From assembly GCF_009933255.1 (NCBI RefSeq), contig NZ_MAEI01000027.1, forward strand, positions 1 through 16,005: a stretch of 16,005 bases of DNA. The letters are read 5' to 3'. Below, piece after piece: positions 1 to 6,443 of this stretch. Each line of letters opens with the position of its first letter. Position 1 is the stretch's first letter. Position numbers and translations under genes: made by a program. Below the pieces are notes generated by a model, which saw only the letters and a program-made list of their open reading frames with translations, was not told the origin of the DNA and made no database searches. The stretch comes from Enterococcus diestrammenae. GTDB taxonomy: Bacteria; Bacillota; Bacilli; Lactobacillales; Enterococcaceae.

Positions 1-10
1 TGGTTTATTT

Positions 11-733
11 TCATATAAAAGCCACTCCTAAACCGTTCATCACAAATTCCTTGATCACTTGGTAGTTACCGATATGACTCGTATTTAAATCAGATAAGGA
101 CAAATTGTGAGCTGATAACAAATCCTCCACCAAACGTCCTAACCCCGAACCGATTTCCCGCGTAATCAATTGATGGTCCCGTAAATCTTCCCATGAGACT
201 TTTTCCTGTCCTACCAAAGGATGCGTCGGAGCAGCGACAGCTACCAAGGGTTCCCGTCGATAGAGACGATGCTGGTACTGTTTATGGTCGAAGTGCCCTT
301 CGACAAACGCACAATCCACCTGATCCAAACTCAGATCCCGCAACAACGTCCGGGTGTTTTCCACCACCAGATTCAGTTGTGTATTGGGAAAGCGTTGCAA
401 CAATTCCATCAAAGGCTGCGCAATCAAAAAATTGCCGATGGTAAAGGTACAAGCCAAGCTGATAGGTAACGGCCGGTCGTCATCGAATATCGAGCTTAAC
501 CCTAAGTCCCCTTCTTTTTTCATATGAGCGACTAATTTATACAGGTATTGGCCTGCTTCCGTCAGATAGAGCCGCTTTTGCTTGTATTCCAACAATGTCA
601 CGCCCAGCTCTTCTTGTAACTGGGCAATATGTTTGGAAACTGCCGGCTGAGTCAAGTTCAGCCGTCTCGCCGCCTCCGTATAATTCAACGTCTCACAGAC
701 GGTCAAAAACGTCAGATAATGGTAATCCAGCAC
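11..733 (-). CDS. LysR-type transcriptional regulator, probably shortened
   Basis: DNA-binding regulator of the LysR family. Residues about 18-37 form the winged helix-turn-helix (NYTEAARRLNLTQPAVSKHI), followed by the linker helix and a periplasmic-binding-protein-like effector domain from about residue 90. The start is GTG, with GGGAG about 9 bases upstream. The product is 240 residues, whereas the family usually has about 290-300. The frame closes with TGA at 11-13 directly after GLGVAFI, a point where relatives continue with the last part of the effector domain. It lies downstream of hemC on the same strand and is separated by a 67-base gap with a hairpin. LysR regulators control sulfite reductase genes in other bacteria (CysL for cysJI in Bacillus subtilis), so regulation of the asr and siroheme genes is a reasonable inference. 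It may be a frameshifted gene; see findings. Confidence 0.85.
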   Translation of the reverse strand: MLDYHYLTFLTVCETLNYTEAARRLNLTQPAVSKHIAQLQEELGVTLLEYKQKRLYLTEAGQYLYKLVAHMKKEGDLGLSSIFDDDRPLPISLACTFTIGNFLIAQPLMELLQRFPNTQLNLVVENTRTLLRDLSLDQVDCAFVEGHFDHKQYQHRLYRREPLVAVAAPTHPLVGQEKVSWEDLRDHQLITREIGSGLGRLVEDLLSAHNLSLSDLNTSHIGNYQVIKEFVMNGLGVAFI

Positions 734-761
734 GATGATACACTCCCTGTCTAATGACTCC

Positions 762-788
762 CTGCAAATCCCAACCCATCATTTGCAG
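762..788 (-). other. Intercistronic hairpin between hemC and the LysR gene
   Basis: An 8-bp perfect inverted repeat (CTGCAAAT / ATTTGCAG) with an 11-base loop. No run of T follows on either strand, so it is not a typical intrinsic terminator. It may mark mRNA processing or weak attenuation between hemC and the regulator gene. Confidence 0.4.
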
Positions 789-800
789 TCGGCGCTTGCC

Positions 801-1736
801 CTATTCCGGCAAGAAATCCGCTTGTTCTAAGATGGCATGCGCCACACTTTCTCCCAGTTTGGTGGCTGAAAAGCTGCCAGCCTTCGTGGAAGAAGCGACT
901 TCAATCGCTTCTCCGGTGCGTTCATTGCCTAATAATCCGGTAAAATGCAATTCTGGATTTGTCCCGGTTGACCACTCCGCATAGCCCGCCAAAGGAACAT
1001 TACACCCCAGTCCGAAAACCGCTAAAAATGCCCGTTCACAAGTTAACGCCTCACGAACTTTGACATCATCAATAGCCTGCAAAAGTGTCGCTGCTGCTGA
1101 ATCTTCCAAGCATTCCACCGCAATCGCTCCTTGGCCAATGGCTGGTAGAAACGCCGGCAGTGGCAAAGGAAATTCATGTAACCCTTTTTCTTGAATCGGG
1201 AGGCCATAGCGTTTTATTCCCGCTTGCGCCATCACGATGGCATCATACTCGCCACTCACCAATTTTTCTAAACGGGTATCGATATTGCCTCGTAATGAGC
1301 GCAACTGCAAATCCGGACGCTGGCTAGCCAATTGAAAACGGCGCCGGCGACTACTTGTGCCCACCACTGCTTGTACTGGTAAATCAGCTAGGCTCTGGTA
1401 GGGTTCCCGCAAAATCAAACTGTCGCTCACCGTCAAACGTTCGGGAAAGGCACCAATCATCAATCCTCGTGGTTCTACAGAGGGCAAATCTTTGGCACTG
1501 TGGACCGCCATGTCAAGCGCTCCTGCCAAGAGAGCCTCTTGAATCACTTTGGCAAAAACCCCTTGGCCTCCCATCTGCACCAAATCCGTTTTCCGGTCCA
1601 AATCCCCTTTGGTCTCCATCAATACCTTGGTAAAGCGGTATTCTGGAAAAGCGGCGGCTAACTGTGCTATCACCCGGTCGGTCTGAATTTGGGCCAATTT
1701 ACTTTTCCGAGTGCCAATTTTGAATTCAGTTTTCAT
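801..1736 (-). CDS. hemC: Hydroxymethylbilane synthase (porphobilinogen deaminase)
   Basis: Joins four porphobilinogen molecules into hydroxymethylbilane in the cytoplasm, the third-last step before uroporphyrinogen III is methylated for siroheme. The 311-residue length is normal. Visible family features are the N-terminal GTRKSKLA, the catalytic aspartate in VHSAKDLP (about D83), the arginine-rich substrate region GTSSRRRR and LRGNIDTRL (about 127-155), and the dipyrromethane-cofactor cysteine in GLGCNVPLAGYA (about C245). The ATG at 1736 overlaps the end of cobA by 11 bases, which implies translational coupling. No heme-specific gene is nearby; with cobA beside it and asrABC upstream, the product most likely goes to siroheme rather than heme. 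Confidence 0.97.
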   Translation of the reverse strand: MKTEFKIGTRKSKLAQIQTDRVIAQLAAAFPEYRFTKVLMETKGDLDRKTDLVQMGGQGVFAKVIQEALLAGALDMAVHSAKDLPSVEPRGLMIGAFPERLTVSDSLILREPYQSLADLPVQAVVGTSSRRRRFQLASQRPDLQLRSLRGNIDTRLEKLVSGEYDAIVMAQAGIKRYGLPIQEKGLHEFPLPLPAFLPAIGQGAIAVECLEDSAAATLLQAIDDVKVREALTCERAFLAVFGLGCNVPLAGYAEWSTGTNPELHFTGLLGNERTGEAIEVASSTKAGSFSATKLGESVAHAILEQADFLPE

Positions 1737-2727
1737 GATTTGCCTCCATTACTGACGCTTGCAACTGTTGAAATAACACTTCAGCGGCTGGCCCATGATA
1801 GCTGATTTGAGTTTGTGGATCTGCCAAATATTCTGGGAGCAAGCGCTGATGCAGCGGCGTAAACCGTTCATCTTGTGCTGCCCCTACCAAAACCGGGTAA
1901 AAATCCGCTCCCTCATCGGTAAAGTCCAACATCTCATCAAAGGATAAAGCCGTTTCTGTCACATACACCTGTCGTTGCCCAAAATTGGGTAATTCTTCAA
2001 ACCAAGAAGTCGCTGCCGCGTACTGCGCCGTGGGTCCCAAAATGATTAAGGCGGGATTCGTCAGTCCATGATCTGCCACTTTATTGGCAATATCTGATAA
2101 GTTTCCCACGACTTTTTCCTGTCGTCCCCAAGTCCCCCAGCGAATCACCGCCACCGGCAAATCGGCTTTGGCTCCTTGTTCTAAAATAATCTGGGTCAAA
2201 TCGGCTAAACGTTCCATCCCCATATAGATGACCACCGTGCCACCGGCGGCAATCTGGGCGATTGGTTCACTAGCAAATGCCTGTAATTTGGCCGTCGGGG
2301 TCACGATCAGACACTTTTCCGCCAAGTGGCGATGGGTTACTGCAAAACCAGCGTAAAGACTGGCACCACTGGCACTCGTCACTCCTGGGTAGACCTCATA
2401 AGGGATGTTGGCCTCAGCTAACGCCACCATTTCCTCCCCTACACGACCGAAAAAGCCCGGATCGCCCCCTTTTAAACGTACCACCGTCTGACCGGCTTGG
2501 GCCGCGGCAATCATAGCAGCTTCGATGGCCTCTTGCTTCATGGCGTGTTGATCAGGCGCTTTGCCGACAAAGACCAACTCGGCCGTTTTTGGCGCCAAAT
2601 ACAACAACATTGGATTCAACAGCCGATCATAAAATACGATATCTGCCTGAGCCAAAGCCCGGCGTCCTTTGATGGTCAATAACGCGGGGTCACCGCTACC
2701 AGCCCCCACCAGATAAACTTTACTCAT
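1726..2727 (-). CDS. cobA: Uroporphyrinogen-III C-methyltransferase with a short HemD-like tail
   Basis: S-adenosylmethionine-dependent enzyme that methylates uroporphyrinogen III at C2 and C7 to give precorrin-2, the precursor of siroheme. Residues 1-240 are a full SUMT domain: GAGSGDPALLTIKG (8-21), VRLKGGDPGFFGR (83-95), YPGVTSA (113-119), and the MGM stretch near 170. From about residue 246 the protein continues for some 88 residues, beginning LPNFGQRQVYVT, which resembles the start of the uroporphyrinogen-III synthase domain in CobA-HemD fusions. A complete HemD domain is about 240-250 residues, so this tail is too short to be intact. The start has AAAGGAG 6 bases upstream. It is the first gene after the terminator-bearing gap behind asrC and overlaps hemC. 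The SUMT call is firm; the tail assignment is an inference. Confidence 0.95.
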   Translation of the reverse strand: MSKVYLVGAGSGDPALLTIKGRRALAQADIVFYDRLLNPMLLYLAPKTAELVFVGKAPDQHAMKQEAIEAAMIAAAQAGQTVVRLKGGDPGFFGRVGEEMVALAEANIPYEVYPGVTSASGASLYAGFAVTHRHLAEKCLIVTPTAKLQAFASEPIAQIAAGGTVVIYMGMERLADLTQIILEQGAKADLPVAVIRWGTWGRQEKVVGNLSDIANKVADHGLTNPALIILGPTAQYAAATSWFEELPNFGQRQVYVTETALSFDEMLDFTDEGADFYPVLVGAAQDERFTPLHQRLLPEYLADPQTQISYHGPAAEVLFQQLQASVMEANHEN

Positions 2728-2924
2728 AGTCTGCTCCTTTGCCTTTGCTTAGTTTCCACTACAAAGGCCTTTTCTTTCTCTATATTAGCGGTTTTCTCCT
2801 TAAAAAGAAACCAACAGGCCAACCACCGCGTTCGTCTCTTGGCACCCACAAAAAATCACTACAACTTGTTCTGTTTACCAGACATTTCTTCCGGTAACTC
2901 CTTTTAAAGACAGGGCCTCACTTC

Positions 2925-2968
2925 AAAAAAAACCACTTCGCCATCCTCTGAATAGCAAAAGTGGTTTT
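2925..2968 (-). terminator. Intrinsic terminator between asrC and cobA
   Basis: Hairpin with arms AACCACTT / AAGTGGTT extended by A/T and GC pairs, followed on the minus strand by eight T. It lies 145 bases after the asrC stop and about 200 bases before the cobA start. It could end the asr transcript, or act as the terminator of a leader that controls cobA. A T-run on the plus side makes it potentially bidirectional. Confidence 0.8.
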
Positions 2969-2973
2969 TCAGC

Positions 2974-3060
2974 CTCACCCAAGGGCTGCTTATCAGGCTG
3001 GCATCGTGAAATGGTCAACCAGGGTCCAAGGCGGGCCCGCAGTCCTTCAGGTTAAGTCAA
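2974..3060 (-). promoter_or_regulatory. GC-rich structured segment before the terminator, possible leader RNA
   Basis: The 385-base gap between asrC and cobA carries a GC-rich stretch that can fold on the minus strand: a hairpin GGGCCC-GCCTT-GGACCC (about 3020-3036) with one mismatch, and CAGCCT...AGGCTG (about 2970-3000) that runs straight into the terminator at 2925-2968. This arrangement is what a cis-acting leader or riboswitch looks like. I compared it by eye with the cobalamin, FMN, TPP, SAM, THF and T-box consensus elements and found no convincing match. One reading frame (3108-2923) also translates into protein-like sequence but has a stop at 3054-3052 and no good start. The rest of the gap (2728-2920) shows only a weak possible promoter and the cobA ribosome binding site. 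Confidence 0.4.
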
Positions 3061-3112
3061 AATTGCTTCCTCATCTGGGCAAAACAGCAACTCAAAGTGA
3101 CCGTTTGCTTAC

Positions 3113-4138
3113 TTAAGGTTGCACGTTCATATGACGATCCAACGATTTCAAATGGATATTGCTCCGGTATTCTTGCTCTGCCCAATAGACATTATCCGCA
3201 ATCAACGCTTCTGGATTCAATTCGACATCTTTAAGCATGAAGTTCTTGAAGTTATGGTAACCAGCGCGGTCGATCAAGTGACCCCCGTGCAAGTATTCCG
3301 CTTTCCCACCAAGAGCCATGTCAGAAAATGCCGGCCAGTTTTTAATAATGGCCAAAACAGCTTCTTCACTCAACCAGTTGGCAAACATTTTGCCCATCCG
3401 TGGGTATTGTTTCCCGGAACGGCCACCGATATAAATCTTATAGAAGACTTTTTCTTGACGGCTCCAAGCCCCTGTTGGACAAGCCGTGACACATTCTCCA
3501 CAGCCGACACAGCAGCACAAATCTTTGGCTACCCGTCCGCGACCATCTGGTTCCAAAACGCCAGTGGCAGCTTTTTGACATTTTTTGATACACGCGCCAC
3601 AAGAGATACAACGGTCGGCATCATAGACGGGCATCGTCACACCAACAATCCCGATATCTTGAAATTGAGCTTTGACACAGTCATTGGGACAACCTGCTAC
3701 CCCGATTTTTACATGGTAAGGATTTGGGTAAATCAATTTTTCGACTTTATGAGCCATTTCTTGGGTGTTGACGTTGGCTTTGATACAGTGAATCCCACCA
3801 ACACAGGCCACCACGTTACGAGGGCCGATGTATGGATAGCCATTTTTGGTATCCATTTCGACGCCACACATATTTTCTTCCATTTCAACGATGAATGGTT
3901 CGATATATTTGTTGACTTCTGGTACTGATTTTGCCTTGATTCCAGGGATGTCAAAAGTTAGGCGGGTTCCGATGTGGAAATCACCGTTGCCCCAAGTTTG
4001 GCAGACATGTTGCACCATTTCCAACCATTTTGCATCCATATAGTTACCTGCACAGCGCAATTGCAATAAGAATTCACCGGGAATCTTAGACTGGCGGTAA
4101 CACATTTGACGAAGTTCTTTAATATTGATATCTTCCAT
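3113..4138 (-). CDS. asrC: Anaerobic sulfite reductase subunit C (siroheme and Fe-S catalytic subunit)
   Basis: Catalytic subunit of the NADH-dependent anaerobic sulfite reductase, which reduces sulfite to sulfide in the cytoplasm. The 341-residue length fits the family. Siroheme-4Fe-4S ligands appear as C112-x5-C118 and C150-x3-C154 (VAGCPNDC). Two ferredoxin-type 4Fe-4S motifs follow: C177-x2-C-x2-C-x3-C187 and C210-x2-C-x2-C-x3-C220. The nitrite/sulfite reductase half-domain lies N-terminal to these, with arginines in GTRL near 57-60. The start has AGAGGG about 8 bases upstream and sits 13 bases after asrB, so the three asr genes form one transcription unit. Its need for siroheme explains the neighbouring cobA and hemC. 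Confidence 0.97.
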   Translation of the reverse strand: MEDINIKELRQMCYRQSKIPGEFLLQLRCAGNYMDAKWLEMVQHVCQTWGNGDFHIGTRLTFDIPGIKAKSVPEVNKYIEPFIVEMEENMCGVEMDTKNGYPYIGPRNVVACVGGIHCIKANVNTQEMAHKVEKLIYPNPYHVKIGVAGCPNDCVKAQFQDIGIVGVTMPVYDADRCISCGACIKKCQKAATGVLEPDGRGRVAKDLCCCVGCGECVTACPTGAWSRQEKVFYKIYIGGRSGKQYPRMGKMFANWLSEEAVLAIIKNWPAFSDMALGGKAEYLHGGHLIDRAGYHNFKNFMLKDVELNPEALIADNVYWAEQEYRSNIHLKSLDRHMNVQP

Positions 4139-4151
4139 TTTGGTTCCCTCT

Positions 4152-5003
4152 CTAGTCGTTCAGATTTTTGGCAAAGGCATAGTTGAAGACTGGCCCATCG
4201 ACACACACATAGGTGGAATCGATTCGGCAGTGGCCACATTTGCCGATACCACAAGACATGTTGCGTTCGTATGAGACCCAGATTTTCTCATCTGGAATCC
4301 CTGCTTCACCCAAGCTCATGGTTGCAAATTTCATCATGACAGGCGGTCCCACGACGACACATTCGTAGTTGTCACCAAAATCAGCAAAAGGTACCCGTTC
4401 CACAAATTTGGTAACTAGACCCGTTTCCCAGTCTTGGTATTGATCGCGGTCCAAAGTGTAGATTGCATGGAAGTTTGGTGCTTCTTTCCATTTGTCGATG
4501 GTCTGGCGGAACAAGATGGATTCCGCATCTTTAAAGCCAAAGATCAAGTAGATATCGCCGTACGCTTCTGGATTGGCGAAGAATTTTTCGACCAAGGTTT
4601 TGATTGGTGCAACCCCAGTCCCACCAGCGATGACGAGCATATTTTTCTTAGCAAATTTTGCCACTGGCCACCCATGACCATAGGCTCCCCGCATAAAGAT
4701 CGTATCCCCTTTGCGGAGGTTAAACAATTCGTTGGTCACTTTACCGACGTTACGGATGGTAAAGTCACACCAACCATCGCCATAGCCCGAAACAGAAATC
4801 GGTGCTTCCCCCACTCGTGGAATCGACAATTGCATAAATTGACCATCTTCAATCGGCAAATGGTTTTCCATGCGGAAGGTCCATTCTGTCGCCGTTTCTT
4901 TGATGATATCAATGATTTTATGAGGTGTTGGCAATACCGGATTAGCTTCTTTGGTCATCGTTGCAGTGCCAGCGTGGTTGTGGTTTTGACAGTTATCACA
5001 CAT
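4152..5003 (-). CDS. asrB: Anaerobic sulfite reductase subunit B (FAD / 2Fe-2S reductase)
   Basis: Electron-transfer subunit that takes electrons from NAD(P)H through FAD and passes them to AsrA and AsrC. The 283 residues show a ferredoxin-reductase FAD fold (EAPISVSGYG, about 66-75), a nucleotide-binding motif IAGGTGVAP (about 125-133), the VVGPPVMM segment (about 217-224) typical of the NAD domain, and a C-terminal 2Fe-2S site C251-x4-C256-x2-C259-x7-C267 as in dihydroorotate dehydrogenase electron-transfer subunits. An N-terminal CDNCQNHNH is typical of AsrB-like proteins. The ATG overlaps the asrA end by 8 bases, with AAGGAAGGAG upstream, which points to translational coupling. Confidence 0.96.
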   Translation of the reverse strand: MCDNCQNHNHAGTATMTKEANPVLPTPHKIIDIIKETATEWTFRMENHLPIEDGQFMQLSIPRVGEAPISVSGYGDGWCDFTIRNVGKVTNELFNLRKGDTIFMRGAYGHGWPVAKFAKKNMLVIAGGTGVAPIKTLVEKFFANPEAYGDIYLIFGFKDAESILFRQTIDKWKEAPNFHAIYTLDRDQYQDWETGLVTKFVERVPFADFGDNYECVVVGPPVMMKFATMSLGEAGIPDEKIWVSYERNMSCGIGKCGHCRIDSTYVCVDGPVFNYAFAKNLND

Positions 5004-6057
5004 TAAACGGCACTCCTTCCTTGATGTCTTGGCGAATTTCCACCAAGGCGTTGTTAATTTTTTCCAATGTTGCTGAGTAGCTGATCAGTTCTGGACAGTC
5101 AGCATCACAACGGCCACAACCCGTACACATTGGGCCTGTATGGAAACGCACATCGTGAGCGTAAACTTTGTGTAAAATCTTGAAACGGTAGCGTTCTTTG
5201 ACAGATTTACGGAAGCAATGGTCACCGGCCATCGTATCGAAGCCTTCGATCATACAAGAAGCACAACCCCGGCGACGTTCGCCGACATTGGCATTTTCGC
5301 CGTAGAAAATATCCGTCGTAGTGAAACAAGTACAAGTATTACAAGCAATCGTACATTTACCACAAGCGATACAACGTTTGTCATATTCATCCCACATCGG
5401 GTGAACTTGCAGACGACGGTACTCTTCTTGCGTTTCAATATGAGGGAAATCAACTTTCAAGTCATTTTCTTCCGGGAAGCTGACTTCAAACAAGGTTTCA
5501 TCATTTTCAGTGAAATATTGTGCAAACAAATCAGAAGTCAATTGAATTTTGGCCCCATCTTCAGCGAAAGCGACGCCTAAATCATGCAAATCAGTGACAT
5601 TGGTTCCGAGACTGCAGCAGAAACAACCATCAAATTGTTCATCACATTGCATCAATGCAAAGTGGGCTTTTTCCCGCAGGCGTTTATAGAAGTAATCTTC
5701 TTCGCCACCGTTTTCCAAGAAGATTTGGTCTTGGATTTTGACAGAATTCAAATCACAGGCACGGCCAAAGATCAAGATATCCCGTTCATCTTTGACTTTT
5801 GCTTCTTTAAATTCGTCTTCTGTAAAATAAAACAAGGTTTGGCTTAAAGGCGTCAAGACCTCTTTCATGGAGAAGATTGAGCGTTGTTTCCATTCGATAT
5901 CGGAATACTTGGTAACCTCTTTGTAAAGGATCGTGTCATCCAAGGCGTAACGACCGCCGTTGTGCAGCCGTGTCGGTGCATAGATGGCATAACGTTCTGA
6001 CAGTTTCGCGAATAATTGATCCATTTCAGCGACTGTCAGTGCATAACTCTTAGTCAT
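4996..6057 (-). CDS. asrA: Anaerobic sulfite reductase subunit A (4Fe-4S protein)
   Basis: Iron-sulfur subunit thought to relay electrons within the AsrABC complex. The 353-residue length fits the family. Two ferredoxin-type clusters are visible: C229-x2-C232-x2-C235-x3-C239 and C311-x2-C314-x2-C317-x3-C321. Further cysteines between them (CTC at 242-244, CASC at 265-268) and CFCC near 145-148 are also characteristic. It is the first gene of the asr operon; the ATG has AAGGAG 8 bases upstream. Its upstream region carries candidate operators (6085-6099 and 6293-6310) and a large hairpin. Confidence 0.96.
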   Translation of the reverse strand: MTKSYALTVAEMDQLFAKLSERYAIYAPTRLHNGGRYALDDTILYKEVTKYSDIEWKQRSIFSMKEVLTPLSQTLFYFTEDEFKEAKVKDERDILIFGRACDLNSVKIQDQIFLENGGEEDYFYKRLREKAHFALMQCDEQFDGCFCCSLGTNVTDLHDLGVAFAEDGAKIQLTSDLFAQYFTENDETLFEVSFPEENDLKVDFPHIETQEEYRRLQVHPMWDEYDKRCIACGKCTIACNTCTCFTTTDIFYGENANVGERRRGCASCMIEGFDTMAGDHCFRKSVKERYRFKILHKVYAHDVRFHTGPMCTGCGRCDADCPELISYSATLEKINNALVEIRQDIKEGVPFNV

Positions 6058-6084
6058 GGTAGTGGCTCCTTTTTTATTAATGTG

Positions 6085-6099
6085 ATAAGTTGAACTTAT
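6085..6099. promoter_or_regulatory. LysR-type operator dyad upstream of asrA
   Basis: Perfect 7-bp inverted repeat around one base (ATAAGTT-G-AACTTAT). It fits the LysR-family box T-N11-A (ATAA-N7-TTAT). It ends 28 bases before the asrA ATG and is the obvious candidate site for the LysR regulator encoded at the other end of the locus. Binding is an inference. Confidence 0.5.
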
Positions 6100-6100
6100 T

Positions 6101-6115
6101 CGGTCGATCTGACCG
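6101..6115. repeat. Short inverted repeat in the asrA leader
   Basis: CGGTC-GATCT-GACCG, a 5-bp stem next to the LysR-type dyad. It may be a second operator half or a leader hairpin. Confidence 0.3.
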
Positions 6116-6130
6116 GCTTCTACAACCCTG

Positions 6131-6159
6131 ATAATAAGGGAATCCCCTATAAATAAGAA
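6131..6159 (-). promoter_or_regulatory. Possible asrA promoter
   Basis: On the minus strand, a -10-like TATTAT lies at 6136-6131 with TTCTTA 17 bases upstream (6159-6154). The -35 matches the consensus at only 3 of 6 positions, as expected for an activator-dependent promoter. Transcription would then start near 6123, which puts the LysR-type dyad inside the leader. Other weak choices exist in this AT-rich stretch. Confidence 0.3.
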
Positions 6160-6245
6160 ATAATCATTCGTTATCCAACTATAACGCTAAGGAATACTTC
6201 ACAAATCCTGTGTCTATCGCTGTTCCATGAAGCGAGTTAAAGCAA

Positions 6246-6290
6246 ATAACACAAGCCTTTCCCAACACTTTTGGAAAAGGCTTGTGTTAT
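6246..6290. terminator. Large hairpin, possible bidirectional terminator
   Basis: Arms ATAACACAAGCCTTTCC and GGAAAAGGCTTGTGTTAT pair over about 17 bp with one bulge. T-rich sequence follows on both strands (TTATTTGCTTT on the minus strand; TTTTTT after a short gap on the plus strand), but neither is an ideal U-tract directly behind the stem. It separates the HAD gene from the asr operon. Confidence 0.5.
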
Positions 6291-6292
6291 AA

Positions 6293-6310
6293 ATGTGTTT
6301 TTTATCACAA
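6293..6310. promoter_or_regulatory. Rex-like / Crp-Fnr-like palindrome
   Basis: ATGTGTTTTTTATCACAA has the Rex half-site spacing TTGTG-N8-CACAA with one mismatch, and also fits the Crp/Fnr form TGTGA-N6-TCACA with one mismatch. It lies about 240 bases upstream of asrA, next to the large hairpin. Redox or anaerobic control of sulfite reduction would make sense; which regulator binds, if any, cannot be told from the sequence. Confidence 0.4.
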
Positions 6311-6416
6311 ACTAAACGAAAAAGATTCTCATTTGCGTAAGGAAGACTGGCGAAAAGAGCTAAAGCAATTCTTAAATATCTCCGTTTATTATTAAAAAAA
6401 CGCGCGTCAAAATAAC

Positions 6417-6437
6417 AAAAAACCGCAAAGAAAGCGG
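6417..6437 (-). terminator. Probable terminator of the HAD phosphatase gene
   Basis: CCGC/GCGG stem with a 7-base loop just after the stop codon, followed on the minus strand by TTTTTT. The stem is short, so the call is moderate. Confidence 0.45.
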
Positions 6438-6443
6438 GCTGAT

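Noticed and set aside
2859..2885. Tiny reading frame (MSGKQNKL) after the asrC-cobA terminator, possibly a leader peptide
   Set aside because: The AAAAGGAG is 12 bases from the ATG, the peptide has no codon bias that would suggest attenuation, and no alternative hairpins depend on it.
2974..3060. Cobalamin riboswitch or T-box before cobA
   Set aside because: No B12-box GCCACTG in the right context, no GGTGNAAATCC-like core and no GGGTGGNACCGCG could be found; only generic structure and a terminator remain.
3119..3928. Long open frame of 269 codons on the plus strand opposite asrC
   Set aside because: It lies entirely antisense to a gene with clear cofactor motifs, its product is a mix of Phe/Thr/Asp-rich text without a domain, and it has no convincing ribosome binding site.
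4434..5006. Open frame of 190 codons on the plus strand opposite asrB
   Set aside because: Antisense shadow of asrB; no recognisable protein features.
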